Assembly (NCBI RefSeq): GCF_001659605.2
Contig: NC_035163.2
Coordinates: 30,530,158-30,594,157, forward strand
DNA length: 64,000 nt
Direction: 5' to 3'
Origin: Manihot esculenta
Lineage: Eukaryota; Streptophyta; Magnoliopsida; Malpighiales; Euphorbiaceae
Every line of letters begins with the position of its first letter. Position 1 is the first letter of the stretch. A program made the translations under genes and the position numbers. The notes beneath the pieces were generated by a model that was given only the letters and a program-made list of their open reading frames with translations, did no database searches and was not told the DNA's origin. Of the stretch, positions 49,965-61,400 are shown one piece after another.

Positions 49965-50832
49965 TTCGGCGGCCGAAAGTCCCTCCAGAGCCGAAAGTCA
50001 TGCAGGTTCGGCGGCACCTTCGGCGGCCGAAAGTGCCCTCCAGAGACGAAAGTCCATTTTTGGGGGCAGGCTTCGACAGCCGAAAGGCTTGCCTCGCAGA
50101 CAGGTTCGGCGGCCGAAAGTCCCTTCGGCTGCCGAACCTGGTTTCTCCCAAAAGGGCAGAAACACAGCTTTTCAAAGCACACTTTCCTCCCAAACCCTCC
50201 AAACAAGCATCTAACTCTCTCAAATCATGCATAGACACTTGCATCAACATATAGGGGTCTCAAACTATCCTAAACCCCAACTCAAACACATCAAACATGT
50301 ATATCCAACACACATTGTCCATATAATCACATAAAACCTAACAAAGTTCAACTAACCTAAACATGCATTTCTACCCCATAGATCAACTTAAAACTTGTTT
50401 AAAACATACAATGAGTTCAAGATCGGCTCTTACCTCTTGAAGATCGAGAGAGAGACGACCTAAACTTGGAAACCAAGGGAAAAGAGCTCCTAAGTCTTCC
50501 AAGCCTCAAAACTTGCTCTTTGCTTAAAAATCTTCAAAACAAAGTAAAACTCATGAAAATCATGAAAGATTTGAAGAAAATGACTCAAAATCGGCGAGGG
50601 ACGGCGGAGAACTCACTTTGGCCGAAAATGGGGAGAAAAGCTCGCCCATTCGGACAAGGGGACCCTTTTATAGGTGGCTGGCCAGGCCACTTTCGGGGGC
50701 CTAACGTGCCTCCACATGCATGCCATATTCGGCGGCTGAACATAAGGTTCGGCGGCCGAACCTGGACTTCCCTCACTTATGCCTTCGGGAGCCTAAAGCA
50801 CTCCCAAAGTACATGCATGTTCGGCGGCCGAA
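49965..50832. repeat. Clustered 13-bp palindromes TTCGGCGGCCGAA in the nested LTR
   Basis: Copies at 49965-49977, 50019-50031, 50105-50117, 50749-50761 and 50820-50832, plus variants such as TTCGGCTGCCGAA at 50124-50136 and TTCGGCGGCTGAA near 50728-50740. Each carries the CGGCCG core. Confidence 0.92.
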
Positions 50833-51403
50833 CTTGAGGTTTGGCGGCTGAACCTGAGTCTTCCTCTCAAGACTATTTTCATTCAAAGCTTAGTTTCTTT
50901 CTTGATTAAACCCATGGAATACATTAAAACATTTAAGAAAACATGTTTTTACCCTTCTAGAGGTTTCCGACATCCGAGATTCCACCAGACGGTAGGAATT
51001 TCGATACCGGAGTCTAGCCGGGTATTACACAACTGATGCTTTGTGCAATAGAAGGTAATAATGCTCTAATAATCCAAGAGAGCACCATGGTATTGCACCT
51101 GTTCCAAGTGGATCTTATTGGATCAGTTAAAGTAAGCATAGGAAGCATACCATCGATGAACTATAATTTGTTCTTTAATGACAATGCCATTTTCATTGCC
51201 CTAATCTAAGAATGGTAACTGGAACCACCAAGTGATATTAAAATCAAGGCCGGATTCTCATTTGGATGCAAAAAATAAGGGTTAGAAGGGTTTTGAAGAT
51301 GATTATTATTAGTAGTAGCAACCATGAAAGAACAGTTTCAAGAAAGAAAAAAACCTTTAGAAAAATTTCAAGAAATGAGATGTAGAGTAATGCTCTGGTA
51401 CCA

Positions 51404-51606
51404 TGATATAATCGGTACTTGAAAAGCTAAAATGAGAAGAAAAAAAAAAGATTGCTTTATTAAATGAGAGAATGATCTGTATATACAAAAAAGGAAGAGG
51501 AAAAATACGTAACCAAGTTAATAGAAAAAATACGGTAATTGAGATAACTACTTAATTAGCTATTTCCGGAAGAATCTAGAATTAAAAATTTACTTTAATT
51601 TTAATA
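51404..51606 (-). repeat. Copia 5' LTR (about 203 bp)
   Basis: Matches 44606-44818 with many substitutions and small deletions. On the minus strand it ends TATCA directly before the primer-binding site TGGTACCAGAGC (51392-51403). Its other end has decayed from TG to TA. Confidence 0.82.
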
Positions 51607-54600
51607 TTTTTACATTTATTTTATTAGTCAAATAAAATTTTATGAATCATATTATAATTTATTATTAATTTTTTTAAAATTCAATTTAGTTTTCTAAGGA
51701 AACTTTTAAAAAGTTTGATTTTATTATTTAAAATTTAAAATTTTAAAAATAAAAGTGATTAATTAAAATAAATATTTAGATTTTTTATTTAATAAATTTA
51801 ATAATAAAATACGTTAATTTACTGATAAGTATTAAATATAATGATAAGACATAATTAATATATTTTTAAAGGAAAAACTTAAATTGGATTCTTAGAGAAG
51901 ATATCATTGAGATGATGCAATTATAAATCCTGAAAGAATTAATATTATGTAAACTGTAAATCAAGCATAGAGATATCCAATAATATATAAAAAAATATAA
52001 ATAATATCATATAATTTATTATTTTTATTTAAAAATTTATAATTCAATTTGTCTTCTGCTGTTAGCAAACAATTAAAATTTTCAAATGTCATTTACCAAG
52101 AAATGTTAACGTGATGGTGAGTAGTATTTCAAAATAAATTGAATTATAGATTTTAAAATAAAAATAAGTAAAATTGTATGATACTTTGTATATATATATA
52201 TATTTTTTTAAATATAAAATAATTATATTTTAATTATCATATCAATATTTATGATGTTTAAAATTTTTCACTATTTATTAATAATTTGATCTTATAAAAT
52301 ATTGTTTTGATACAAATTAAATTATAAACTCTGAAATGAAAAATTAATAAAATTATATAGTGGTTTTTTCTATTTATCCCTATATAAAAAAACAAAGAAT
52401 TCTATTTAGGGATATAAGCAAACCGAGTCAAATCGAAATTTGAAGAGCTCAAACTTGATTCGTTAAAATTTTTTCGAACTCAAGCCGAACTCAAACTTTA
52501 CTTACATCGAACTCGAACCGAGTATTAAAAAGTTCAAATTTGACTCATTTAGCAAACGAATTTAGACGAATTGAGTTTAATTTTATCGAGTTTAGTATCG
52601 AATAATTCATGAATACTTTAATTTATTTTCATGTATAATGAGTTTTAGTTTAAAACTAAATAATTTTAGTTAAATAAATATATTTATAAATTAGCCGTTA
52701 AAGGACTATTTAGACTCCGTAAAAAATTTTAACCAATATCGTTTAGTTAAGACGAAATAAGAGAAAAAATAGACTAAAAGACTAAAAATCTTATTAAAAT
52801 TTCTTAAAAATTGAAAAAGTGAATCTCTAATAGTTATGGGAGACTATTTATAATAGAAACAAAACTCTAATATGTAAAATTATGAAAATACTTAAAATGT
52901 TTAAAAAAATAATTAAACTGCAAAATTGATCCTTAAATGATGAAATTTTCATATCGAACTTTGTGGTCAGGCCTATGGCCCTCATCACACTTTTGAAAGT
53001 CGTGCGTCTCGAAATTTCCTTTCCGAAAAGTTATTGTGGGTCTCTATCGGACGTCGACAGCAAAAATTAGCCCGGTCCAAATCTGCCGTAAAATATAAGG
53101 CTAATTGCTCCATGCCATTAGCTTGTAAATTTATAAAAATAAGTTTCTTAAATCTTAACAATCCAAATATATGTAAGTTTTAAAAGTGTAATTAAACTAT
53201 ATAAAGTTAAATTTTAAAATATTTAAGTTTGGCACATGAAAATATATGCAAATTTGAATTTATTTTTCTTATGATAATAATCTCAGTTTGTTTAATGAGA
53301 CTGTTCAATAGTATTTTCGCGAGCTTACTCATAAATTCAAAAACGAGTTGAGTTCATATGTGTTAACAAGTCGAATATTATGAAGTTCAAATTTAACTTG
53401 TTTACTAAATGAATCTAAAATTTTTAAACTTGAAATTAGCTCGTTTAGAAATTGAATCGAGTTTTTATCAAATCAAATTTCGAGTAGCTCATAAATGATT
53501 TTGTTCATTTTTACACGTATGATACTGTGATATGCTAGTGTGGAAATATATTAGAAATATCCCCAAAGAATAAGCAGAGAAGAGAAAGCGGGCATAATCT
53601 TGGTCATAAGTTATAGATTATGCACGCGTGATTTACACTAGTTGGATACACAGCTTCCTCACTTGTCTTTATATGGTTGTTGGGTGATATTGAAGATATA
53701 CAACTTGTATTATTCAATATTTGAATTTCCTAATATTTTCATTTCTATAAATTATTAAATTAATAATAACAACAATAACATATACAAGTCTATTCAGTCA
53801 AGCTTACAAAACCATGATGAATAACACTTGATTGATTGATTAATTGTAGTCCAAAATTACAAATTGGGATTTTTCAAAGAATGCATTGAAAGGAGTAGTG
53901 GAGTGAAGAGGAATAAAAAATAGAGGTAGGTGGGCTCTAAACAAGAAACCACCCTTCAATTCTTAAAGAAGTAGGGCTCCTTCAACATTATTATTATTTT
54001 TTATTATTTTAATTTAGGTTATTTATAATGTAGTTATCATTTAGATTCTGTGAAGAAAAAGTATGCTATTATTATACCCATTATTTGACTTGCTCATGAT
54101 TGCCTTCTACTCAATTTCTTTTGTCATGCGAAGTTGCTTAACCCTCTTTCAATTAATTTATTATTTGAAAAAAAAATAATTAGTCCATGAAAATATGATG
54201 ATAAATAGGAAAAAAAAGAAGGAATGATTAGAATATAATGGAAGATAATCAAGAAAATATAATTATGAAGAAAAGATTAGAGATTGTGTTGTGGTTGTCC
54301 TTTTGTATGAATGATTAAATCTTAAGTGCTAACTTGCTTTGAAATTTGATATTGGAAGTGACTTTTCTGCGCTCCCACGCAGGCACGCTTGCTTGCTTCA
54401 AAATCCATCATACTCATTATACAATAAATTTTTATTACTTATATTTATACACAAATGTAATATATATTTAATACATAAGATCTTGTCATCCATGCTTTGC
54501 TGACTTTAATTAATTAATAATAATTACTTATGATGGGCAGCCAGCTAAAGGCTTTGACAAATATTAATTAATATTAAATATAAATAAATATTATGTTGTA

Positions 54601-57436
54601 CAATGTTAAGCATTACTCAAGTTGGAGCCTTAGATAATCTAAAATATTATGTCTTCCTAATCATTATTAAGACCCCATTTGTGCATTTGATTTGAGATCA
54701 TAAACTTGAGGTTGTGGAGAGAGATTGATTTTTGAAAATCCATTATTGTCTCAGAAACCACTTTGTTATATATAAATATAAATGTAAATTATATAAGAAC
54801 TCCACCACCCACCATCAGTTTATTTAAAAAGCATAGAATAATTACATCCCTGAAGAGGAAAATCAAACTCACAGTAATATCTTCCTTATAGGTTGTATTT
54901 AGTGCAGACTCGATTGCTGCACGTGTAATGTCTTTTACTATATATTTTATTATTTATATTTATTCAAACTATTTACTTCATTTAACTGTGAATTATATTT
55001 TTTTAAAAATCGATTCAATTATGTATCCATTTTATTATCACTTGGAGAAATTTAGTAATTTAAGTTGGACATATTTTTGGTTTTCCTTGTACCTTTTCTA
55101 TATGCTAGATATCGTCCTATAATATTATGTGACCAAGTTGCTCACTTAAAAGAGTGTCTCTAGTTATAATGCAATTTCAATTCCAAGAGAAGGGACCCAA
55201 AAACACACAAAGAATATGTCAAAACTAGAAAAAGCAAAATAAATGGAAAAAAAAATTAATTAATTCTTGAATTTTTAACATTTATTTCCAAGTTTTCTTT
55301 AAATTCCATGATTCCCATCACCGTCCTTAATATTGAATTATATCCCAGTGCTTATTTTCTATGCTTATGTGATTCCCTACTTCGTATAGAGAACTCTATT
55401 CACCCTTTTCTTAATTTTGAATAACTACTTAATACCCTCCATCTTTCTTCAATATTTTTTTTATTAATTACTTACTAGTATATATGTACCATGCATGTAG
55501 AAAAATGTGTTAAGGCTGATTAAATTTAAACCATGAAAGGAATCAAATTTTTTTTAGTGTTAACTATAAGTATCTCTAAATTCACCACATTGAGATTAAA
55601 TTTTATTTGCATCGAGTTAGTTCACTAAAAGATAAAATGCTCCCGTGATTATTTATTTCATTTATAAGAATGGAACCGTTGACCTCATTTAAGAGAGAAG
55701 AGTGCCGAACCACTTATCCCAATACTCATTAATTTATGTTTTTTCAGTTGAATTTCATAGCAACATATTATTTAATACTATTAAAAATAATTAATGATCT
55801 TGCATAGTTTAATTTGATTCAGCGAATAAAAACATCATTTAAAGTTCGAGTCTATATACCTTTAATTCTCTACTAAAAGTATAATATTAATTAATAATTA
55901 AATATATGTGATAATTGAAATGATATAAATAGTGTGAAGTCTGCAAAAATTCTTAATTAACTGGATGAAATTACATATGAAATTAAGATATAAATATATC
56001 TAGATTTATAAATTTTATGTATGATTCACTATATTTTTATATTTTTTATTTGTATAAATTCAATTTAAACAAAATTTTTTCTCGTGAATTCCGGGACCCC
56101 GCTACAAAGCATCAAAGAGCAGAAAAGGATGGATTATCTAAGAAATGCAATGCGTCTTTCAACAAAAACTATATTCTCTTAGAAGCCTACTGCTTAACTT
56201 GTCATTTCAACACACATATTAAATTATATTGTAGGTATCCAAGCCACTAAAAAGGAAATTCCTTTCGCCCACTGCTTTATTGAAAAGTGAAAACTACTTC
56301 TCCACCCATGTATATATTGTTATTATTGTTATTAATATGAGTACTAATATAATTATATTTTTTGAATTGAAAATTGGAGAATAAAATTTGAGATCTCTCA
56401 AATGCATTTATCACTGGATTAAGCCTGTGAGTGTCGGGTACTAATGTAATTATATTGTTTTATATTTAACAATACCAACGCATTATAACATAAATTAAGA
56501 TTCCAAAAAAAATAAAATTAAATACTATACAAACAAATGAAAGTCTCAAGGGAATCCTCATACTATTGAGCCAGATCTCCTGCTTGAGTTGACTGCAGCA
56601 ATTAAGCTGTATTAATAAACTTGGCCATATAGATATCTACATGTAGCATGCAGGTCATTTTTCTTGCCATATATAGGTAACCTAAAAATGAAATTATTTC
56701 ATTTTTGTGGAACCTATAAGGAAGCTCCATAGGTTTGATAAAAATATTAATTAATTAGAGTTAAACATGGGTTTGCCAGCAACAGTAAGAATTAGGCAAC
56801 CTAATAAATAAGGAAACAAAGCAAAATTTAGTATTAAATAATTAAACTAGTGTTTGAAGTGCAAAGGACGGAGAACTTGTGGAAGCTGTTGTGGGCCAAG
56901 GAGTTCATAGTTGTGCAATGTGTAACACTAGAGAATGAGACTGAGTAGAACTCAAGTGATGTATATCACCTCATGTCATAATCATCCCCTCAAAAAAACC
57001 CATAACAATATATACAAAGTGCTCCCCTATCACCCATCCTTTTCAAGTACAGATATTGAAAAAGGAGAAAAAAAGAAAAAAATGAAAAGAAAATACTGAT
57101 ACCTCTTTGTATATATATATAAATTCCCTCATGTGGTGCTCAACACAGGAAGCCAAATAGCTTTGCTTTTGCTGTTGCTGTTGCGTACACATATCTGCCA
57201 TTTCTCCCTGCTTCTCTTCTCACTTTCTCTCTCACTTTTCGTCTCCTTCTGCTGCGTACGCAAAAAAGAGAAGCTTGTACAACCCATTCCATTCTTCTCC
57301 ACGCCGAGTCGCTGCATATTAAAGGTATATGGTCCAGAGAAAGGAAAAATACACATGCATATGTCTATATATAGGATAATTTTTGTTTATTGTATTAAGT
57401 AGAGCATATTAGTTAAGAGTAAATTGCAAATAATGA
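51607..57436. other. 5.8-kb AT-rich intergenic region with degraded repeats, and IPT5 promoter
   Basis: No gene supported. 52410-53530 is probably one old repeat: both ends carry GAGCTC/CGAACTCAAGC-type and CAAATTTGAACT motifs in opposite orientation, around a GC-richer core (52970-53100). 55590-55730 and 56380-56450 are fragments of another dispersed family. The final 330 bases hold a TATA-like TATATATATAAAT (57110-57122) and a CT-rich leader of IPT5. Confidence 0.55.
57110..57122 (+). promoter_or_regulatory. Candidate TATA region of IPT5
   Basis: TATATATATAAAT lies about 340 bases before the start codon and is followed by a pyrimidine-rich leader. A possible 5' UTR intron would run from the donor AAAG/GTATAT at 57325 to the acceptor TTGACAG at 57449. 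Confidence 0.4.
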
Positions 57437-57460
57437 ATGATTTTGACAGGGAAGACAATA

Positions 57461-58459
57461 ATGAATATGAGGTTTTCGGCTTCAGTCCAAAAGCAAATAC
57501 AGCCCCTTGTGAACTTACAAAGAGCTATAAATATGGAGCCTTTTTTTCGCCGAAAAGATAAGGTGGTGTTCGTTGTAGGCCCAACTGGGACGGGCAAATC
57601 AAGATTGGCTATTGACCTTGCAACTCGTATCCCAGCGGAGGTCATCAATTGCGACAAAATGCAAGTCTACAAAGGCCTCGATACAGTAACTAATAAGGTA
57701 ACAGAAGAAGAATGTCGCGGTGTGCCTCACCATTTGATAGGTGTCGTAGAAGACCCAATTGCCAATTTCACTTGCGATGACTTTCGCTTTCACGCCTTAG
57801 AAGCCGTCAATTCCGTTGTCGCTCGTGATCGCCTGCCAATTATCGCTGGTGGTTCTAACTCTTTCGTCGAGGCTTTAGCGAATGATGATCCTGATTTTCG
57901 ATTGAGGTACGAATGTTGCTTTCTTTGGGTGGATGTATCGTTGCCTGTGCTGCATTCTTTTGTATCTGAACGAGTCGATCGAATGGTGAAAGCGGGATTG
58001 GTGAAAGAAGTGAGAAGCATGTTTGATCCAAGCAAAAGTAACTACTCACAAGGAATTCGACGAGCAATTGGAGTGCCAGAATTGGATCAATATTTCCGCA
58101 ATGAACACATTGTCGATGCTAAAAATAGAGCAAAGCTCCTCGACAGAGCTATTGCAAAAATTAAAGAGAACAATTGCATTCTAGCTTGCCGTCAATTGCG
58201 AAAAATCCTTCGACTTTATAATCGATGGAGCTGGAAAATGCATCGCATCGACGCTACAGAAGTTTTTCTAAAAAGCGGAGAAGAAGCTGAAGAAGCATGG
58301 GAGAAACTTGTGGCGGGGCCTAGTTCCAGGATCGTGGAGCAATTCCTTTACGATGGAGATCATATGACTACCATTGTACCATCAGAGACCGTGACTGTAA
58401 TGGCTTCTGCTGGGATCCCCATTCCTATTCCTGCCATGGTCGCTGCAGTTACTCGATAA
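57461..58459 (+). CDS. IPT5: Adenylate isopentenyltransferase, IPT5 type (332 aa)
   Basis: Intronless frame ending TAA at 58457-58459. The protein transfers a dimethylallyl group from DMAPP to ATP/ADP, the first step of isoprenoid cytokinin synthesis, usually in plastids. Evidence: FFRRKDKVVFVVGPTGTGKS with P-loop at residues 40-47, AIDLATRIPAEVINCDKMQVYKGLD, TNKVT, GVPHHLIG, LPIIAGGSNSFVEAL, CCFLWVDVSLPVLHSFVSERVD and GIRRAIGVPELD, all diagnostic of plant ATP/ADP IPTs and closest to AtIPT5 as I know it. Length is normal. The start is uncertain: ATGs at 57437, 57461 and 57467 are in frame. I chose 57461 because a likely splice acceptor at 57448-57449 would exclude the first from the mature message. 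Residues 1-25 could serve as a short transit peptide. It is the only gene on the plus strand after MUTE. Confidence 0.95.
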   Translation: MNMRFSASVQKQIQPLVNLQRAINMEPFFRRKDKVVFVVGPTGTGKSRLAIDLATRIPAEVINCDKMQVYKGLDTVTNKVTEEECRGVPHHLIGVVEDPIANFTCDDFRFHALEAVNSVVARDRLPIIAGGSNSFVEALANDDPDFRLRYECCFLWVDVSLPVLHSFVSERVDRMVKAGLVKEVRSMFDPSKSNYSQGIRRAIGVPELDQYFRNEHIVDAKNRAKLLDRAIAKIKENNCILACRQLRKILRLYNRWSWKMHRIDATEVFLKSGEEAEEAWEKLVAGPSSRIVEQFLYDGDHMTTIVPSETVTVMASAGIPIPIPAMVAAVTR

Positions 58460-61400
58460 ACTTCCCTCCATTGCTCTTTCTTGGGTGAGACAATTTTGGT
58501 TTCTGTAAGTATGTATCATAATAAAATAAAATAAAATCGGGTCAAATCCTTAGAGAAGATATTGTTGGGAGGAAGAGGAACAGTCATTAATTCCGAAGAA
58601 ATGAGTCCTCCATGGATGATACAATAGACCTGAAAATGTTATCCTGATGAATAAAAATTAAAATAAAATGGTTATTTATTAAAAAAAAAAAAAAACTTCA
58701 AGTTTGTTGCTGCTGGGGAGACCGTTACCGTTTCAGTTTTACTTGCTCCACAAAAACTTTTACCGTGGAAAAGAAACAAGCGGTCGTACAGCTGAAGAAA
58801 GCAATATGGAAAACGGAGCTGACCCGTCCGTACTAACGTGTCGTGCACCTGCACCTGCACCGATGATGATACAGCAGTTTTTTTCTTTTTTTTTTTTCTG
58901 GGTCCCATGTTTGTGATTTGCAGCTGTGTTTTTGTTTTTTTTTTATTTTTTTTATTTCTTTCTTTTTCTTACCATGATAGCTACATGGTATATATACGAT
59001 GGAGATTGGAATATCTGAATGTGTATTTGTTTTTTTTTATTATTATTTTTTATATGTTATGCATTTCCCCACTTGATTGATCACAACCCTTGAAACATGA
59101 ATTGTGGGATTATGGACGGTTTGATTTGATGGGAATGTATAAAAATGTGGTGTGATTGAAAGATCAGCGGTTGTGATTGAACATAATAAACAAGCTGATT
59201 GCTCGAGGTCAGGTATCATATTGCAAAATGGGAATCTTGAAAAAGGACAAAAAGTAAAAAACGACAATTGAATTTGGTGTGACCCATCGAGGAATTGTCG
59301 TTTTCAATCAACAATTGATGTTTCCAACTGAAGAATAATGGTGGCTTTATACCCACTCACCACCCCCATAATATAAAGGTATATGCGGAATTGTGGACCC
59401 ATGAAGCCCTAAAGAAATAAATTTTAAAAAAAACCTAAATTTTTTTTAAAAAAAAAAGACAATTTTCGGACACAGAAAAAATTTGTTATAAAAACAATAT
59501 GGCCTAGTATTTGATCAAGTGTTACTCTTTAGAGTTTTCATATCCCAATCTCATGTTTAAATTTTTTTTTAAAAAAACTCAGTTTAAAAATTTATAGGCA
59601 ATTTCAGTAAAATTGATTGCAATGATGTCTAAATCAACTTTTGATAAAGGAAGAAGCTTAAACTTGGTTTTGCACCTTCTGTCCAAAAAAAGGAGACCCT
59701 GATTTCTAATTAAGCTTGTTGGTATCCATCTTCTTTTTCTTCTTCTTTTCTCTCTTTTGTTTTCTTTCCCTCTACTTCTTCTTTTTGCCAACAAAGGAAA
59801 ATCCTTTGGGGGCATCTCTTACCTTTCAAATTTCATGGTGTGAGTAATTAATGCACATAATTTTTTAATTTCATATAATTATAATTAGAAAATCTAATTC
59901 AACACATCCCATTATTAGAAAATCATATAGATTTAAATAAATTTATTATGAGTATCAAATTCTCAGAAAATAATTTGATATACATGTTTTTATAAAAGTA
60001 TAAGCATGCAATATTTTAAATAGAACTTTTTTATATGTCTGCTAAAAACAACTCGAGAGAAAGAGATTAGACTCCGATATCATATAAAAGTACATAATCA
60101 GATGATATGAAATTAGAGGTGTAGAAGAATTTTTTACCCGTATAAAAATATAAGGATTAATGAAATTAATTTCTTAATAATTAAAAACATAAATAATTGG
60201 AATTAAAAAAGAATTGTGATTAACAGAAGGGCTAGGGTGTGAAGAATATGTAGGACTAGAACTCAGGATAAGTATTAGCGTAAAGGTAATATAAATAGAA
60301 AGGTATAGAAGTTGGTCTCTTCACAAGTTTAAGTAAGGATGAATTAATGTGAGATGTAGGTTGATTTATTTAGAATAATAATGGACAATCTCAATCTGTA
60401 TGAGTGATTAATTATATTTTTTAACGACTTTGAAGCATGTGGGTCATGTAGTGTGAAAATGAAGGATAATAAATGTAGGGTGTGGAGCTTACACTCCTAC
60501 TCCATTACACTAAGAATACCAACCTGTTTATAGATAGGATGAGTTGCAATCCAAAAACTACATTATCGGTATCCGAGAAAAAAGCTTCATTAGGCTGATA
60601 TCACCACAGCACTCCCACTATAATTGCCTAGCTAACGTATTATCCATCCTAAAACAATTTTTATACGCAATCATATGTATTCACCCACCCTCCATTAATA
60701 AAAAATAACGTATTAATAATTAAATTTAATTAAAACTTAAATGGCAGCTCAATGGTTCTAAGAGTTGAAATCAAAGCCATTCTCTTTGAGGTGCTACGAA
60801 CTATTCTCAGGGAGATATGCATGCCCCCAGATCGTCTGGTTTTAATCAGTGATTGTTAACCCTCCTTAATTACCATAAAAAAACAGAAAATATGTTAAAG
60901 GCAGAAGAGATATGCATGCCTAGGTAGCTATAAGTACAATTGATCCAATTGCCCATTATAGCGATGACAATATAATGATCAATCATTGCATATACATGTA
61001 TATAAATCCTTATCTTTCATTGAAATCAAATCAAATGTCTGGATGGATATGAAAGAACCTGCGGCTGCCAACACAAGCAGTACTATATACATGTCCTTCC
61101 AAGTATATCTACTCTTTTTCCTTACCCATGAGGAACTTGAAGTGTGATATGATGATAATTGAGTCACGTCGATAACCCAATCTTTTTAACTTAGATATAA
61201 AAATTCATGTACCGTCCATCGTATCAAAGTCTCTTTTCTTAAAATATTTCAAGTTGGTGATAGACACAACATTCATTTTTAGGGAGGTTAATGCAGAATT
61301 TATATTTTTTGAAACGGAACAATTCAGGGTAATGCTTCAGAAATTCTCATTCCAATTGCTGAGATATTAATAGGGCATGAAAATATATGGGCGTATGTTG

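Larger units (their letters stand above)
48760..51034. mobile_element. Nested LTR-like insertion (probable solo LTR) inside copia gag, with 5-bp TSD
   Basis: The element spans 48765-51029 (2265 bp). It starts TGTAACGACC and ends GGTATTACA, i.e. TG...CA with short inverted termini (TGTAAYRMCC), and is flanked by the perfect duplication CAACT at 48760-48764 and 51030-51034. It interrupts the copia gag region. There is no gag-pol coding inside; frames of 84-153 codons (49789-50250, 50466-50837) translate the palindromic repeats. Distinctive content: three tandem copies of a GGGGCGTAGAATGGGCCTC unit and many TTCGGCGGCCGAA palindromes. In its minus reading the start TGTAATACCCGGCTAGACTC is familiar to me from Euphorbiaceae gypsy-type LTRs, hence the solo-LTR reading. 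A non-autonomous TRIM/LARD element remains possible. Confidence 0.85.
44606..51606 (-). mobile_element. Degenerate Ty1/copia LTR retrotransposon, minus orientation, interrupted by a nested insertion
   Basis: Terminal repeats 44606-44818 and 51404-51606 share long matching blocks (AATGAGAGAATGAT, TATATACA, AGAATCTAGAATTAAAAA). Read on the minus strand the element has 5' LTR, primer site TGGTACCAGAGC (51392-51403), gag start at 51325 (MVATTNNNHLQN), a zinc knuckle C-x2-C-x4-H-x4-C near 48205-48252, GAG-pre-integrase/protease region (47415-47768), integrase core (about 46870-47370, IIDDFSR and a S-D-D-G-L-E-F block), reverse transcriptase (45271-46224; KARLVAKGYTQ-like and YIDDVILVGND), RNase H remnant (about 45180-45300), polypurine tract (44819-44837) and 3' LTR. 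The domain order gag-PR-INT-RT-RH is Ty1/copia. Stops and frameshifts break every domain, so it is dead. The LTRs are visibly divergent, indicating an old insertion. No clear 5-bp target duplication is visible. Confidence 0.93.

Noticed and set aside
49789..50837. Open frames of 84-153 codons in the nested LTR
   Set aside because: They translate the palindromic TTCGGCGGCCGAA repeats and GC-rich LTR DNA on both strands equally; no domain is present.
56017..56250. 77-codon plus-strand frame 1.2 kb upstream of IPT5
   Set aside because: Starts with low-complexity Tyr/Phe sequence and shows no domain or promoter; considered chance.
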